Source: Saccoglossus kowalevskii (lineage: Eukaryota > Hemichordata > Enteropneusta > Harrimaniidae). From it: a DNA stretch of 64,000 bases. The first letter of the stretch is position 1. Each line of letters opens with the position of its first letter. Positions 1 through 12,693 of the stretch are shown here, piece after piece. The notes beneath the pieces were generated by a model, which worked only from the letters and a program-made list of their open reading frames with translations, did no database searches and had not been told where the DNA came from. The translations under genes were made by a program, and so were the position numbers. The stretch spans positions 648,748 through 712,747 of the forward strand of contig NW_003133344.1 in NCBI RefSeq assembly GCF_000003605.2. Direction: 5' to 3'.

Positions 1-1339
1 AGTGTGTTGAAGATGACAGCAGGAACTGGAGGAAAATATGTATTCTGGCAACGTTTTACTTATTTTCACGTGAATAAATAGTACATTATTAGAGCAGTGT
101 TTTACCACCAATATCCTATTGCGACACATGTATACGCGGTGTGAGTTTACGTAGTGTGTCGACGCGCTTGTTGTAAGTTACAAATTGGACATATTATTTT
201 ATGATTTTCTCAACATTTGTTTTACAGATGAAAATAAAAATCTTCTTAACCAAATACTTGATTTTATTTTGATTTTATTAAAAAAATAAATGACTAGTAT
301 TTCGCCAATAAGAAGCATTTTTCATCCAAAATAAAATATCATCGATGACCATGAAGCATCTGTTTTATAAGCCTCGTCATCTATCAATGTAGGACATCGG
401 TGACGTCAAAGTGACGTGAATGGTGAAAACAATATAGTTCAAAACTAAGGATTTACTTGGATGTGGAATATATCATTAGAAACATATTTTGCCGCAGATA
501 TCGACTTTGTTTACAGCATTTCTTGCATCCCTTAAACGTCTCAGAACGCCTCGTCGCTAGACTTATCACTAGTAATTAAAACCTTTTTTTTCCTGTTTTG
601 GCAAAATATTTTTGTTGCACCACGGTTTGCCACAAGAATCATATTCCATAGTTTGGGACTGGTTGTCAGGACATTTTCCAATGCTTTCTAGTTGTTTGGT
701 GTTCAATCACAAATAGGATTCAGCGTAAGGTTCCTGCCTCAGGAATCAAAGGGAAAAAATGTTTAAGGGCTTTGTGGAGTTGAATTCAAGGACGGAACTG
801 GTGATTACATAATCAAAAGTGTTACTATACGCGATTATTCGATCAAACGACGAATTCGGCTCTTATCTAAGTGAGTTTAGACGATTATACCAACTCATGT
901 TAATGGTGGTTGCGACGACCACAACCATTTAAAATTACCGATAAACAATCGCCAGGAATTAAAACACTCGACAAAGGCAACAAGCCGGAAAGCTCCTGCT
1001 GCTGAAGTCAGAGTCGACAAGTGTATCGTGGTTTAAAAACAAAGGTTCTCTTGACTTTTGAGCTGTAATAATATGACTTTCTGCTGGACGTTAATGAATT
1101 CGTTTTGACACTTAACTATCCGCGCCGAAATGTAATGCCGATGCTTCATGTTCTACTTAGCTTATATCTCAGCTAGTGGATCGTGGTGAACGATTTATTT
1201 TCAAACAAATTTAATGTAATCTATCTTTCAAAGTACATTACTCAATACATGTGTGCAGTTGAGCGATCTTATTTGGCCAATGGAATCGTGCTTCGAAGAA
1301 TGTTTGTTATGAATCATTGTTTTACACATTTAGCATGGA
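1..1339. other. Upstream sequence without recognised genes
   Basis: AT-rich, stop-dense in all frames. No gene, RNA or repeat was recognised. Confidence 0.6.
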
Positions 1340-1514
1340 ACGTATTTGATCTAATTAGTATGTAAAACGGAAAGCTATAATTAGAAGTACGTACTTGATC
1401 TATGTAAAACGGAGAGCTATGATTGGAAGTACGTATTTGATTTATGTAAAACGGAGAGTTATGATTGGAAGTATGTATTTGATCTATGTAAAACGGAGAG
1501 CTATGATTGGAAGA
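1340..1514. repeat. 42-bp minisatellite, about 4 copies
   Basis: Units begin TATGTAAAACGGAGAGCTAT and continue GATTGGAAGTACGTATTTGA, repeating every 42 bp at 1359, 1401, 1443 and 1485. Because 42 is a multiple of three, a minus-strand frame stays open with an SPFYIDQxRTSNxS repeat. I see no evidence that it is translated. Confidence 0.85.
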
Positions 1515-1925
1515 CAGTATATGAGGCATCGAACTATAATTGTAAGCGCGCATTGACTTACGTGGAATGACTGGATCTGATTGGAATAGTTAATGTAATT
1601 CGGGACAACTGATGAGAAGTATACGTCATTCACTTTATATGTCAACTCACTGCTCTTGCGAAAAGGGACGTTGTTCGCTTCAGGCTGTCGAAGGTTGTTG
1701 ATTCTCCAAAGATCCTGACACGTGTTGCCAAGGGTGTATTATATACTGCCGTAGTAACAAGTAACAAATGCTATGCGTGGCACACAGTACCTGCAAGGTA
1801 ATATTGTGCATTCACTATATTGAGACACAAGGATTCGTCATGCAATACTCGCTCTGTCAGCTACCGCCACGAAGACATGCCGATATAGTTCCACCGGCAT
1901 ACAGGACACACTGCAGCTTTCGTTA

Positions 1926-2029
1926 GATGAAAAATCAAACCGCTAATACGCATGTGCAGTGCGTAAATTATGTACGTACTAAAATAGGCAGTGCACATGC
2001 GTATTAGGGAATTTTCATTTTTTCATCGA
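1926..2029. repeat. Hairpin-forming inverted repeat
   Basis: CTAATACGCATGTGCAGTGC (1943-1962) pairs with 1988-2007 at 19 of 20 positions around a 25-nt loop. The outer GATGAAAAA and TTTTTCATC parts extend the pairing. It is probably a small palindromic MITE. Confidence 0.75.
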
Positions 2030-2540
2030 ACAAATCAAAAACTGTGTCATGGTACAAACACAGCGTTGCCACATGATGATGAATCAACGTCTAATGTAAT
2101 CATCAACATACAGTATCAAACAATATTATTAAAAATGACATGTTTTCGTTACTATTGCATGTTTAATTGAAAAAATGCTGTTCATATAATAAACGCCTTT
2201 GTTTTGTTATATTTTAGGCGATAATTTATTTACAATTGTCGGCGTCAAGACGTTTTTCATTACGTATACTCAGACGATAAAAATACATTCACAGGAGGAG
2301 GTCATTTGTTATAATATTATGCCGACAACACGTTGATTGGAAGAATACAGATTAACGAGGCTTGCACGTCGAATGATCCATTAAAAGGGTCGCAGTTATT
2401 TATTTGTTAGTTACTTGCAAGAGTCTGTAAGCAATGTTGGCATGTGTTCAAACACTGTTCACACATGCGTATACAATACAACATTTCACCACATAATTTG
2501 TACATTTACATACAATTCTATATTTGTGGAACGGGGTGCA

Positions 2541-2697
2541 TTAAAGCGGGGGTCAACTGCGCACGCGCGGGAATTCAATCAATTTGGCAGCAATGGCATG
2601 CTAAGAACGCAAAGGCTCATGGGTAGACGCTTGTTTGTAAACAATGATACTCTATGGCCACCTGACGCATGCCTAGGTGACGACTCCCTCGCTTTAA
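2541..2697 (+). mobile_element. TTAA-flanked MITE, family A, copy 1
   Basis: The copy is bounded by TTAA on both sides with inverted ends AGCGGGGGTC and GACTCCCTCGCT. The core contains AACGCAAAGGCTCATGGG, GTTTGTAAACAATGA and GACGCATGC. The same core recurs at 7165, 51170 and 59877, and inverted at 13033. It is non-coding; the open frame across it is incidental. Confidence 0.8.
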
Positions 2698-2917
2698 TAC
2701 CCAAAACGTATCAATTCTGATAGCGGGAAACTGTGAAAACAGCTAATGCACACAAAATACCCCGCGCTGCATGACGACCACCGTGTTTCAAGACTCAGTA
2801 CGTTCCATACATAATTTATAATATGTTAATAACATGCAAATCGTCCTGTTTATGCAACGAATACTTTAAACACGCGATTGAAAGGTTTAACTTTGAAAGA
2901 TTTCCGTTTTGGGTAGA

Positions 2918-2958
2918 ACTCCAGATGAACTCCAGATGAACTCCAGATGAACTCCAGC
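2918..2958. repeat. 11-bp tandem repeat
   Basis: The unit ACTCCAGATGA is repeated about 3.7 times. Confidence 0.85.
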
Positions 2959-2959
2959 T

Positions 2960-5900
2960 TGCACAAATGTTGAAAGACTACGCCGTATTTAGACCTCACC
3001 GGGGCCTGAAGAAATTCAACATGGTTAAAGGATTGACCTCTGTAAGCTAGTCACTGAACCCTACTTCTATGAAACACATTAACTGATTAGTGTTAATCCA
3101 AACTGAGAATCAATATGTTTCGTTTTTCGAAGTACATGTTTTTATCCGATCTTACGACGACCGTGCGCCCTGTTGTACAGAAATAGGGTTCTCCTAAACA
3201 AGTTTGACCTGACGTGACATTCGCCATCTTTGAAAATCATGCCTACGGAAGAAGATGTAGAGAGCGTACATTTGAGGACTGTTACTTCCTGTACGTCACA
3301 ATAATTATACTGCTTTGCAAGATAAATTACCCTTACACATCCATGAATTAAAATGTGAAATATATGCATTAATTATAGACATATTGAAAAAAGTAGTTCA
3401 AGAGGCCCACTAGTGTATTGTTGATCCAAAAACACTGACTCGTCTTGAGTTAATCTAAATCAATAATACTTCTGTACTAGGCCGTGCTTCTATTTTAAAC
3501 GAACGTAGCTATGCTAATTTTGACAGCGAAGACTTTTTCTTTCTCTCGAAAATAAGAAAGTAATAACTAAGATAAAGTGAGTACTGACTATATGTCTTCT
3601 GTTTTACAATTCCCTCACTGTAAGCTGTAACGCACTCTTCAAGACTAATTGGTCTGTTGGATCTGAATTTACGACAATCATTCAAGACATTGCGGAAGTC
3701 GTTTTCTCCTAGTATCATTTACCTAAGGTTTATCGGATTGTAGCCCTTTTTACAACAAAAGCCTCTTAATGAGTGTATAAAGTTTGATGATTAACTTTAA
3801 ATTTATGTTATTGACACAATTTTAAGACACTACGGTATATATCTCCACAAGCAGCAATGGTGGGCTTGTAACCTATACGCTATTGGATCATATCGCTCTG
3901 AATCGTAATGCTTGGGACACACCCATGACCCAGTATGAGGTATATTTGTCAGAATTGGTTGCTGGGGGTTACTAGGTGTCAGTAATCTGTTTTTATTTTT
4001 AAGTATAGTGGCAATTATGTTTATGTTTTCAAAAATGCTGTTTTGGGGGATTGGTTACTACGGCGGAGGGCTTTCTGGCTAGGGCAGGACAGACCCACCT
4101 CACTCTCCTGAGTGCCTGACTTTATTCATATGGCGTCAGGCATGTATATGTGAGGGTTTACTTGTAATTACTTGTATGCATGTCAATGAGGTCACATGAC
4201 CATTTAATCATGCACAACTCTTGTACAAGAGACTAGTACCATTAGACACACAAATCTAGGCCATGCTATTCTTAGCGTAATATCTAGAACAAAGAAGTTC
4301 TAAGCGTAGTTGCCATGGCTGTAGTCGTGGTTGCTATGATGTGATGTCATACGTAAGATGTATCTAAACGTTTATACACTAAATATAAAGAAAATTACGA
4401 ATTAGCTTTGTATGAAAAAACAATTTCAACATTCTTTTCACCAAATTAGAGGGTCTATTTCATTAATAATTCAATCCCGAAAACGTAATTTTGAACCATT
4501 CTTTAAGCAACTATGCAGTACACGTACTTCAACATAACATAACAGTTCTCAAGTTACGGATATACAGCCTTCTAATACTAACACAGGGGGAATTCCTGGC
4601 ATTTTGTTGTACATTAAAATACATAGTATATAATACAATGGCTCAAGCATATAATTTGAATACTTTTTAGTGAAATACATTCCAAAATATGACAACCCTA
4701 TTTCTTTGTATGTACATGCTCATCAAATATTTGGCACATACGTAGTACTGTAACAGTACTCGAGCTATAAGCTGAGGGATATTTATTCCTCATTTCTCAT
4801 GTATAAAACATTCCAAATTTGATTACACGGAATATCTGAGTGTGCTCTGCTTTTTCAATCTCAATTTAAAACTTTCAATGGATTTCCGTGAGTATTGTGT
4901 TCCTATCCCAGGGGGTGAATTGAATTGAACTTAATGTCGATTTCCTATTGTGAATTCGTTGTTTTTCAATAACTTACTGACAATTTTAGTATACATTGCC
5001 GGGTATATATGTAAAACATTGAATCACGTTTCAGTGAGTTCATTGATTTCTTTGACTCATGTTACTCCTGTCTCTTTTCATCCTCGTCTTTTTTGCTCCA
5101 ATTGCTTCCAATTTCAGTTCCAAAGCAGTCTTGTTTGCTTCAATTGCTCCCAATTCCAGTTTCAATGAAAGCAGCAAGTAATTTTCTAGAATGGCCGCGT
5201 GGTACTCTGACGAGAGGCTCTGAATACTTAGCAAGCGCCCTCAATTGGTGAACGTGTATGTTTGTAAATATATGTTTGCAGTTTATAATAAATCACAATT
5301 CAATTCTGTCGTAGTAGTAGTAGTGTAGTATCAACAACAAAACACGGAGGTCTTTGTCCATATTCCATTCTTAAAGAAAACGTATCTGGCTTTTACCTTA
5401 AACATCGAGCGGCAAAACTAGTATTTCTATCACAGGTTTTTCAAAAAATGCCTACATAATGTGATCCACGGAAATCACGAAAAGAACGCTGCGGGCGCTA
5501 ATTATTTGTGTGTTGTGTTAGTTTGCACTTCTGAATTATACAATCAACGACCAATTATAAAATCCAACGACAAAATTGAAATAAATGCAAAAACTGCGTA
5601 GCATAAATGCTGACTTTGAAATTGTATGTATATATATGTTATTATTTCAGTAAAGAAAAACCATAATCTGTACTTATATGTTTGTAGCGGTCTTTCAACA
5701 GAATCAACCGTAGGTAGAAACTTCAATCAGCTACGTCATGGTTAAAGTGCTCCAGAAATGTCTGGTTATTTACTAATCTGAATATGCATTGCTGCGTTTT
5801 GCTAATATACATATGCATGAATTAAAACGGTGGCGGTTTACTAATATGCATGATGTTTAGAAAAGACCAGATTTCGAGTTACCGAACTAAATGCACCGCC

Positions 5901-6815
5901 AGCACAATAGGTCGCATGAACAAGAATGATATAATAAGCATCTAGGTAATAGTGAGCTACAAAAAACTTGGACCATGAACGCGAAGAGCGCCATCACAGT
6001 TGAAAGACGATTTACTTCTCTACTTTATTTACACTCATATCATCAATGTCGCCCTCTATAAGCTGATAGTTCCATACTAAAAAAAACCTATAAACTAGGG
6101 TGGCGCGCTTCAATTTCTTGAAACATGTGCGGCAACTTGAAAGCGTCGTGTGCAAAAGTTAGTTTGACATCACCTTCCAGGCAAAAGGTAAAGAGGGAGA
6201 TCGGCTTACAGAACATTCACAAGTTGATGAATGTTAATGTTTTAAATGTCTCAATATCATGAACAAAATCTGTTGAATAGTTTTCAAACTGTTGGTAATA
6301 ATCTGTGTCTGTTATATTCGATCAATTTTTTGGAATTTTTCTAAAATGTGCAGAACAAGACATCTCCTTTTTTAATGATACTACAAAAACCAGGAAAACC
6401 ACGTCGAGAATACACATTTCAAGACGTGAAATATATCAAACGCAATCAACGACAACAACAAAATGTTGGTAAATTTGCCGAAGAAAACAGTGTTTGACAG
6501 GTCGTTGACCCTGGAACTCTTCATTTGCATACTTTGATATTTATTGATATTATTTTTTTTTAAATCTTAAACAATTCCCATCTCTTTAATTCTGCATCTA
6601 TTTTCTCTGTAGATTACCATAGTCGTACACGCCACCTATACAATACACACACGTACCGTAATATATCATTATAATCCAGACAGCAACTGCGTCAACATGT
6701 GCTATGTGACAGTTTAAAGCGGAATTTGAGTCTCAAGTTTTCATGCCACTAATCAACCAATGCCTTAAATGCCTTGCAAGAACCAATGAAATGTTTTAAA
6801 TATTTCTTTTCTCAG
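2960..6815. other. Non-coding upstream stretch
   Basis: No recognisable coding sequence. A short degenerate duplication around 5094-5165 (GCTCCAATTGCTTCCAATTT and a similar copy) and a GTAGTAGTAGTAG run near 5312 are the only visible structure. Confidence 0.6.
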
Positions 6816-6853
6816 GTGCTACCTGTTTGAGGGCGTAATCACCTCGGTCAAAG
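6816..6853 (+). CDS. Orphan exon-like segment
   Basis: A strong acceptor (ATTTCTTTTCTCAG) is followed by 38 nt open in only one frame, encoding CYLFEGVITSVK, and a good donor (AAAG/GTGAGA). It would enter in phase 2 and leave in phase 1. It cannot join directly to the GARNL3 exon at 12624, which needs phase 2, unless another exon lies between. It could be an alternative 5' GARNL3 exon, part of another gene, or chance. Confidence 0.33.
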
Positions 6854-7164
6854 GTGAGACCAACATGTGGTCTTTTGTTTACTACTTAGCGGCTGTGTAC
6901 CTGTGGGTTTATTCTGTGTGTATTTGGATGTTCTAATCTTGGTGTTTTCCAGTGATTTCTCTTGGTGCAATCCAAATGCAGTAGGTGTGTCTTGTTTACC
7001 TGAGATTTGCAAGAGTTTGAGCTGGCCAACAAGTTAGTTTTTTTCATATGGTTGATTACTGGCATGTTGATTTCCCATATTTGACCCATGTTTTCAACTT
7101 TCTTCATCATTTTCAAATAGCAATCTCGTCATATGTTAACATTGTCGTCTATTGAAATTCAATT

Positions 7165-7297
7165 AGTGGTATGAGCCCTCGAGCGACGATAACAACACAC
7201 GCTAAAAACGCAAAGGATCATGGGTATACGCATGTTTGTAAACATTGACACGCTATGGCCTACTGGCGCATGCGTAGATGACGACTCTCCGCTTTAA
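7165..7297 (+). mobile_element. TTAA MITE, family A, copy 2 (left end lost)
   Basis: It shares GCGACGATAACAACACACGC, AACGCAAAGGATCATGGG and a right end GACTCTCCGCT followed by TTAA with the other copies. The left inverted end is missing or diverged. Confidence 0.72.
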
Positions 7298-8880
7298 TAC
7301 AAATTGGCTACTAGGAATATTTAGATTCTGCAACTGGGACCCAGGTTTTCATACTCGGGAATAACATAGAAACGAGACATGAGCACGCCCTCTATGGTGG
7401 AATGTATGTAATGCCCTTTAGTTATGAGAAACAGTCCCCTCCCCGGACATCGGCGAAGACAGGATCCACACAAATTCGAAATGAACTCGCGGAAGACCGA
7501 ATGGCGCGAGGAACTACATCATATGTTTATACCTCTTGCATATAAATTTGGAGTGATATTCACATATTAATTATAAATGTGTTATAATTTTTCATTTGTT
7601 TATGCAAAATTATTAAATGGATTACTTCCCATACTAGTGCAGACTATTGATTGATTGGTTTTGACAAATAAATCGAGTCAACATAGTCTGTGCAGATGGG
7701 TTGTGTAGTGGTTCATTGTGTACTTGTCAAGAACGTATTCCAATTAATATTCTGGTTTTCATCTGTCTGTAACAACACATGGTACGCAGAATTCTGATAA
7801 CACGTTGAAGGTTATGGTGGGCATATCGATAGCGAATGTAGAAAGTATGGAGTTAGTTTACAATTTGTGAAATCTGGTAATATTTAATTATTAATTCGAG
7901 TTTTGTGCCTACAAGGGCTTGCATTTCCACGCTTCTGTAGGATCGTAGAGGAAGAGATTAGTCGGAATAATTCATGCCATTCGGCCACACAACGCTATCA
8001 CATTCGAACAATTCCTCGTAACTTAGGGGGTGTTTCACGATACTACCAGCGAGCCCCCGTAAGACACTCGCCAATCTTTCGCTCACTTGCTCGACACTCA
8101 TTTGTTTTCAAGCGACGATCTGATTCAAAAGCATGCATGCTCTCTGGCAGAAATGTGGCCGTAATGGGCACACTCGACGTGCGAAAGAGACTTCGGATAT
8201 TCCGAAAGATTATCGTTACACCCCAAAGGTGGTCAGGGAATGTATGGAGGATGATGATCAAGAATTCTTCCAATTCAATCGAAGGCGGGTTAAGAGGTTT
8301 GTGAGGCATTTTGTTCTGGCGTTTTATGCGTTATATGTAGATACTGATGATTTAATTGGCAGTGGGGAATTTGCTGTTGTTACTAGTATGCGATCAGAAA
8401 TTGACAACGCACGTGATGGAAACGACTCTTGCTCGGATTTCGTGGTGAACTCTAATGTAACATTTCAATATTTGCCGTGCGACTTCCAAGTATGTGATTA
8501 CGTTGGTTTCTGACTGTCATCAGCTTATTTGCGAAGTGCTCACATAATCCGACCACAGACGCGAACGAGATGTGCATGTTTCGCTCAAATCATGATTAAA
8601 CATTGACCCACTTTTCACATTATTAATAAAACACGGATCGCCAATTGTCAAAAATATCTGTGTCGTTTTGACGCGCATTGACCTAACGATACGCCATGTT
8701 TTCTCAATGCAGTGACGTTGCGATCTTGATAGCGTAGTGTCAAACATCACCCGTGACAACACGGCCGTTAGACATAGCGTAAACACTGATGCGTTTCTGT
8801 TGATGTCGATGCGTAAAAAGAATAATAGAAGACAGAATATATATGATATTTTAAATACACGCAACTACACCGACAACGTA
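7298..8880. other. Stretch with overlapping open frames but no recognised gene
   Basis: From 7900 to 8515 three overlapping frames on both strands stay open for 88-133 codons because the sequence is GC-richer and stop-poor. None resembles a known protein to me and none shows a convincing splice context. Confidence 0.5.
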
Positions 8881-9560
8881 TATGCATGTGCGCGGCGTTA
8901 ACATGGCGGCGTACCGGTGACATCGTGTGACACGGCGACGAACGGCCAGTTTGACTATCATTTTATTTTTTCGCTTCTGCTCTGCACGATCTGTATGCGC
9001 ATCACCTGCGCGCTCACTCAGATCCGGCACATTTGGCAATTTGTTTTTATCAGCGTGTGGAACGAGAAAATGTCTGCCCATCCACGAACGTGTCTCCGCT
9101 TAGCAGACGACATTATTGCCTGACGAACATTTTTTCACGGATGTATATCACTTTTCTGATCAGGAGTGTCTAAAAGACAGTTATTTTTGCACTACAAAGC
9201 GTGATACGTTTGTGAAATAAGCAGAGGTCACACAGAAGTGCCAATGAACGTTGATATATTAGTTTTCTCCCTGTTTTACCCTGTACTCTTCATTGTATTG
9301 ATGCTGTGAGCGACAGACATCATTACGATGGATACGTGTTCCCCCGGCTGACTAATTGTAGACTGCCCATCCTCTTACACGATGGTTGTACAGCGAACTT
9401 GTTCAGCTAACTCTGCCGAGCGTATACACTTCACAAATTCATCAAACAAGTGTTCATCGGCGTGAACCGCGTGAATCTCGCGAGAGTTCACGTTGTCTAA
9501 CCCTGAATTATGGAGTGATTTCAAGTGTTTCCAACACGGCGGCAATTTATGACCGATGTG
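8881..9560 (+). promoter_or_regulatory. CpG-rich promoter-like region
   Basis: This stretch has far more CpG than its surroundings. It contains AACATGGCGGC (8901-8911), which fits the YY1-type core-promoter motif AANATGGCGGC, and TCTCGCGAGA (9476-9485), a known TATA-less promoter palindrome bound by ZBTB33-like factors in mammals. The latter sits in a larger 21-bp near-palindrome starting GTGAA and ending TTCAC. The region lies upstream of the first secure GARNL3 exon, so it is the best candidate for its promoter. This is inference from motifs only. Confidence 0.4.
8903..8916 (+). CDS. GARNL3: Candidate GARNL3 first coding exon (MAAY-R)
   Basis: An ATG in AACATGGCGGC context opens ATG GCG GCG TAC CG, followed by GT at 8917. 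It ends in phase 2, exactly what the exon at 12624 needs, and would give [15 protein letters not shown]. The surroundings are CpG-rich and look like a promoter. The donor (GTGACA) is weak and the exon is only 14 nt, so the phase match could be chance. A non-coding or different 5' exon is possible. Confidence 0.3.
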
Positions 9561-10011
9561 GCAACCGATAGGATTATTTACAAAAAAATATGGAATATAT
9601 AGACATAAAAATATATGTGTGTGGTGGGTGTTGACACTCATTAAATGTGCTAGCGGAGTTAAATACATGGTCAATAACCGCAATTGGATAACAATTATAC
9701 GGTTTCTGAATACTAGTTGTGTTGCCAAGCAACCGCTGAAAATATAAATGCGCTCATTAATTCCAAATATTGATTTTGAAGCGCTGTCATGGCCACACTC
9801 GTTTTATTTAGGGGGTCGTTTTGATTTTCTATTGAATCCGGTCGTTGTCAATAACGTTCGACACACAGCAACGTATGCGGATGTCTCCCCATTGTGACGT
9901 GGGTTTTGAGAAAACGACACCGTTGTATTACATTACAAACGCGTGATTACATGCAAGCAAAACACTATAAATTGACAGTGGTGTTTTGATGAAGGCTCTT
10001 TTTCACAATCA

Positions 10012-10428
10012 CTTCCAGACTCCCTCAAAAACATCAACAACAGAAACAAATTTAAATATGAAATGAAACATTATTTGCTTTGTTAAATTCCTCGATTACC
10101 TCCCATTTCTCTGCAAAAAAAAAAAATTCTTTTCTTCTGCATATACATTCGTTGTACCAGTAGTTCGTTTATATTATTATTACACATAATTTTTTAGTCA
10201 TATTTATATCTAAATCATATAGATTACCTTTTAATTTTCGTTATGTAAATAGTAATTTTCCTTTCCTTTACCAGTAAATTGTAAATTTCTACTTGACAGT
10301 CTGGGCCATGGACTGGACTAGTCCATAAGGACTATTTTCATGGTCCACGCCGGAATTACTACTATTGTATTTTGTTTATAAGTTCTGTTATAATGGTCTT
10401 TCTGGTGAAATAAATAAATAAATAAAAA
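10012..10428 (+). mobile_element. LINE 3' end (CR1/L2-type tail fragment)
   Basis: Codons at 10012-10086 read LPDSLKNINNRNKFKYEMKH then YLLC and stop. This resembles the conserved C-terminus of CR1/L2/Rex-type ORF2 proteins (SLPxxLKN...FKxxLKxYL). A ~320-nt AT-rich 3' UTR follows and ends in GTGAAATAAATAAATAAATA, a tandem 4-bp tail as in non-LTR retrotransposons. Upstream coding sequence is not recognisable, so the copy is 5'-truncated. Confidence 0.75.
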
Positions 10429-12025
10429 TCATATGTTCTCGCAACATATCGGGCGCGCTCAGTTGCATGATAATCATGGTCAAGATCACATGAAATTGGA
10501 ATAAGACCCCTAATCATTTTAGAGAGCCGTTGGTTTTGTTTTGAAACATTTAGCTTTTTAATGCAGATCCTCGTCTCCGAGCGTCACGGGGATGACACCG
10601 CCTTTTCCGGTTTTCGAAAATCATCATGGGCATAGTCGTATTTGATGTAGTTCGATAGTGTTGTGTACCACGGACATTACATTAGAGAACATTAGGTACC
10701 TGATGTTTATTGGACGAAGCCAATGTTTTGGATTACAACTATTTAACCGAGCACAGGCATTACCGCCTACGGGAAATCAATTTGCGGACGCTTGCTTGCG
10801 ACGTGTCGTCGGCGTTCGGTCACCTTTGTGTGCATATTCCATGTTCGCCGCGTAGCTTCCTGTCTAGAAAAGTACTGCCGGATATTGTCAAAAAGCCAAG
10901 TCACAAATCAGTGAAACATTTATCAGTGAAGTAACACTCTTATTGACAGCTATTCTAGTCCATTTCGAGATATCAATCAGTTTCCTTATCTGAAATCAAA
11001 CACCATTATGTTTTTTAGTGTTGGTTCTTTGAATTAATAAAGCAATATAATAGAAATGTTCTCCAACAAGTACCTGTATTATACCAAGTTCATTGATATG
11101 AAAAGATATGGACGTGAAATTGCCCTTAATAGCGATTAATTGCGGAAGTATGACGTCACGTATAGAATAAAACGCCTATAATAACGCGACTTCATATTTT
11201 GTTTTCATTCACGACGTGATTTTAATGAGCAGCGTAGAAAACAAGCATTGTGGGAGTTATTATGGAAAACAGTCTCAGGTTACCACACACAGCCAATTAT
11301 TGCGTCATGGTTACTGATGCGAAAATAACACAAAATCATTCAAAACACTATCTGCAATTTTGATTTTGTGAGTATCTACTTGAATTGTACATAACACAGT
11401 AGCTATAGCTGCAACAGCTGTGTGTTTGTGTCGGATACGGCGGTATATGCTGCAAACCACTCCTTCACTGGACAGTGTCAATATTTTATGATTTAATTTA
11501 ACTGTGAGTGTATTATTTTATATTTGCCCGACTTTGAGTGCCCTTCATATTAATGTAGTCACGTGATGTCATGGGTTTTGTATAACGCGATTATAACGAG
11601 AATTGTCATAATTACATTAGCCCTCTTCGAAGCAATTCAGTGTATTGCGTCTCAGTGGTGTATACTGCCACGTGAAAGACAATGGTATCATTTTAATTTA
11701 AATATGACCCCTTTATTTTGCTCGCGTGCCCCCTTTTAGTATGTGTCTATAATTTGTACATACACTCAAGAGTCGTCTGATTTACGGGAGATTGTAATGG
11801 GTTTACTACTCGCGCAAGGTGAATGACTGATCCGTGCGGCGCGGCAGTCCGATGTTGGCCGACAACGTAACAACGCCATGACTATTTACACCCAGCATTT
11901 GTATTAATTGTAACCTCTTGGTAGCGTAATACTATAATCTTACATTCACGAACACGCACTTGGAGATGTATTGGCTATACCTGTGTATTGCTTCCTGATT
12001 ACCTTGTTTTCTGATGGTGAAACGT

Positions 12026-12154
12026 AACGCGGTGGTCGTCGCGCAGCGCGTGTTGGAATTTCATGTAAATAAACAATGTGTTGTACACCCGTTGTATACG
12101 TCGCTATTAGTCCCATATCGAACAAAACACGGCACGACGACTGCCGGCCTTTAA
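12026..12154 (-). mobile_element. TTAA MITE, family B, copy 1
   Basis: It shares TTTCATGTAAATAAACAATG, TTGTATACGTCGCTAT and AGTCCCATATCGAA with the copy at 20632. The right end is CGACGACTGCCGGCCT followed by TTAA. The left end reads GCGGTGGTCGTCGCGC, the inverse of the right end, with its TTAA eroded. Confidence 0.72.
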
Positions 12155-12623
12155 AGACTGCGTTCGTGAACCACGGCGTTAACCATGGTCATATAGCGTC
12201 CACGCACGTAGGCGCTGAATGACGTAACGTTCACGCTATGCATGTGACGCGTGATGATGTATGTCGCATCGTTTACAATATGTGTATTGCGCGCAACGAC
12301 CATGGCCGCAAAACGTTTGTTATTGCAGTCAACATTTTTTGGTTTAGCGGTTTTTTGCAAATCCCGTTCAGAATTTAACTTACCGAAAGCTGGGTGAATG
12401 TTATCCCGAAATTACCCTACGGCGAACACTGACTGATCATTCAGAATGTAAAACACATGCACGCATTTTTTATTTTTTTTAGGTCCTGACAAATATACAA
12501 AGAAATAATATAGTTACATTTTAGAACCTAATTTCCCTTGGTTTCTTTCCCTTCAATATTCATTAAGATACATTTCCCGATCATGCATTTAAATAATATC
12601 GTATATTTGTTCAATTCTTACAG

Positions 12624-12693
12624 TTCTCCTGCCACCGAACTTGCTTCCAGGCGAGGTGTTTTCAGTCGACGACACTACGGATCCGTGGAGCTG
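12624..12693 (+). CDS. GARNL3: GARNL3 exon: N-terminal segment
   Basis: The acceptor is TTCTTACAG and the donor is CTG/GTGAGT. The exon encodes [19 protein letters not shown] followed by SVEL (residues 6-28). The [10 protein letters not shown] stretch is the conserved start of the GARNL3 homology region, and it joins in phase 0 to [11 protein letters not shown] in the next exon, 20 kb downstream. It enters in phase 2, so at least one more upstream coding exon must exist. Confidence 0.88.

Noticed and set aside
1314-1553. 79-codon minus-strand repeat protein
   Set aside because: It is a by-product of the 42-bp minisatellite.
2415-2720. 101-codon frame as a gene
   Set aside because: More than half of it lies in MITE family A copy 1, and other copies of the family do not keep the frame.
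7903-8513. Overlapping frames on both strands as a gene
   Set aside because: Open frames on both strands at once in GC-richer DNA are expected by chance. A CGRNGH-like string is not a full zinc knuckle.
10658-10934. Overlapping 65- and 74-codon frames as an exon
   Set aside because: The longer frame lacks an ATG, the two frames conflict, and I recognise no homology or good splice pair.
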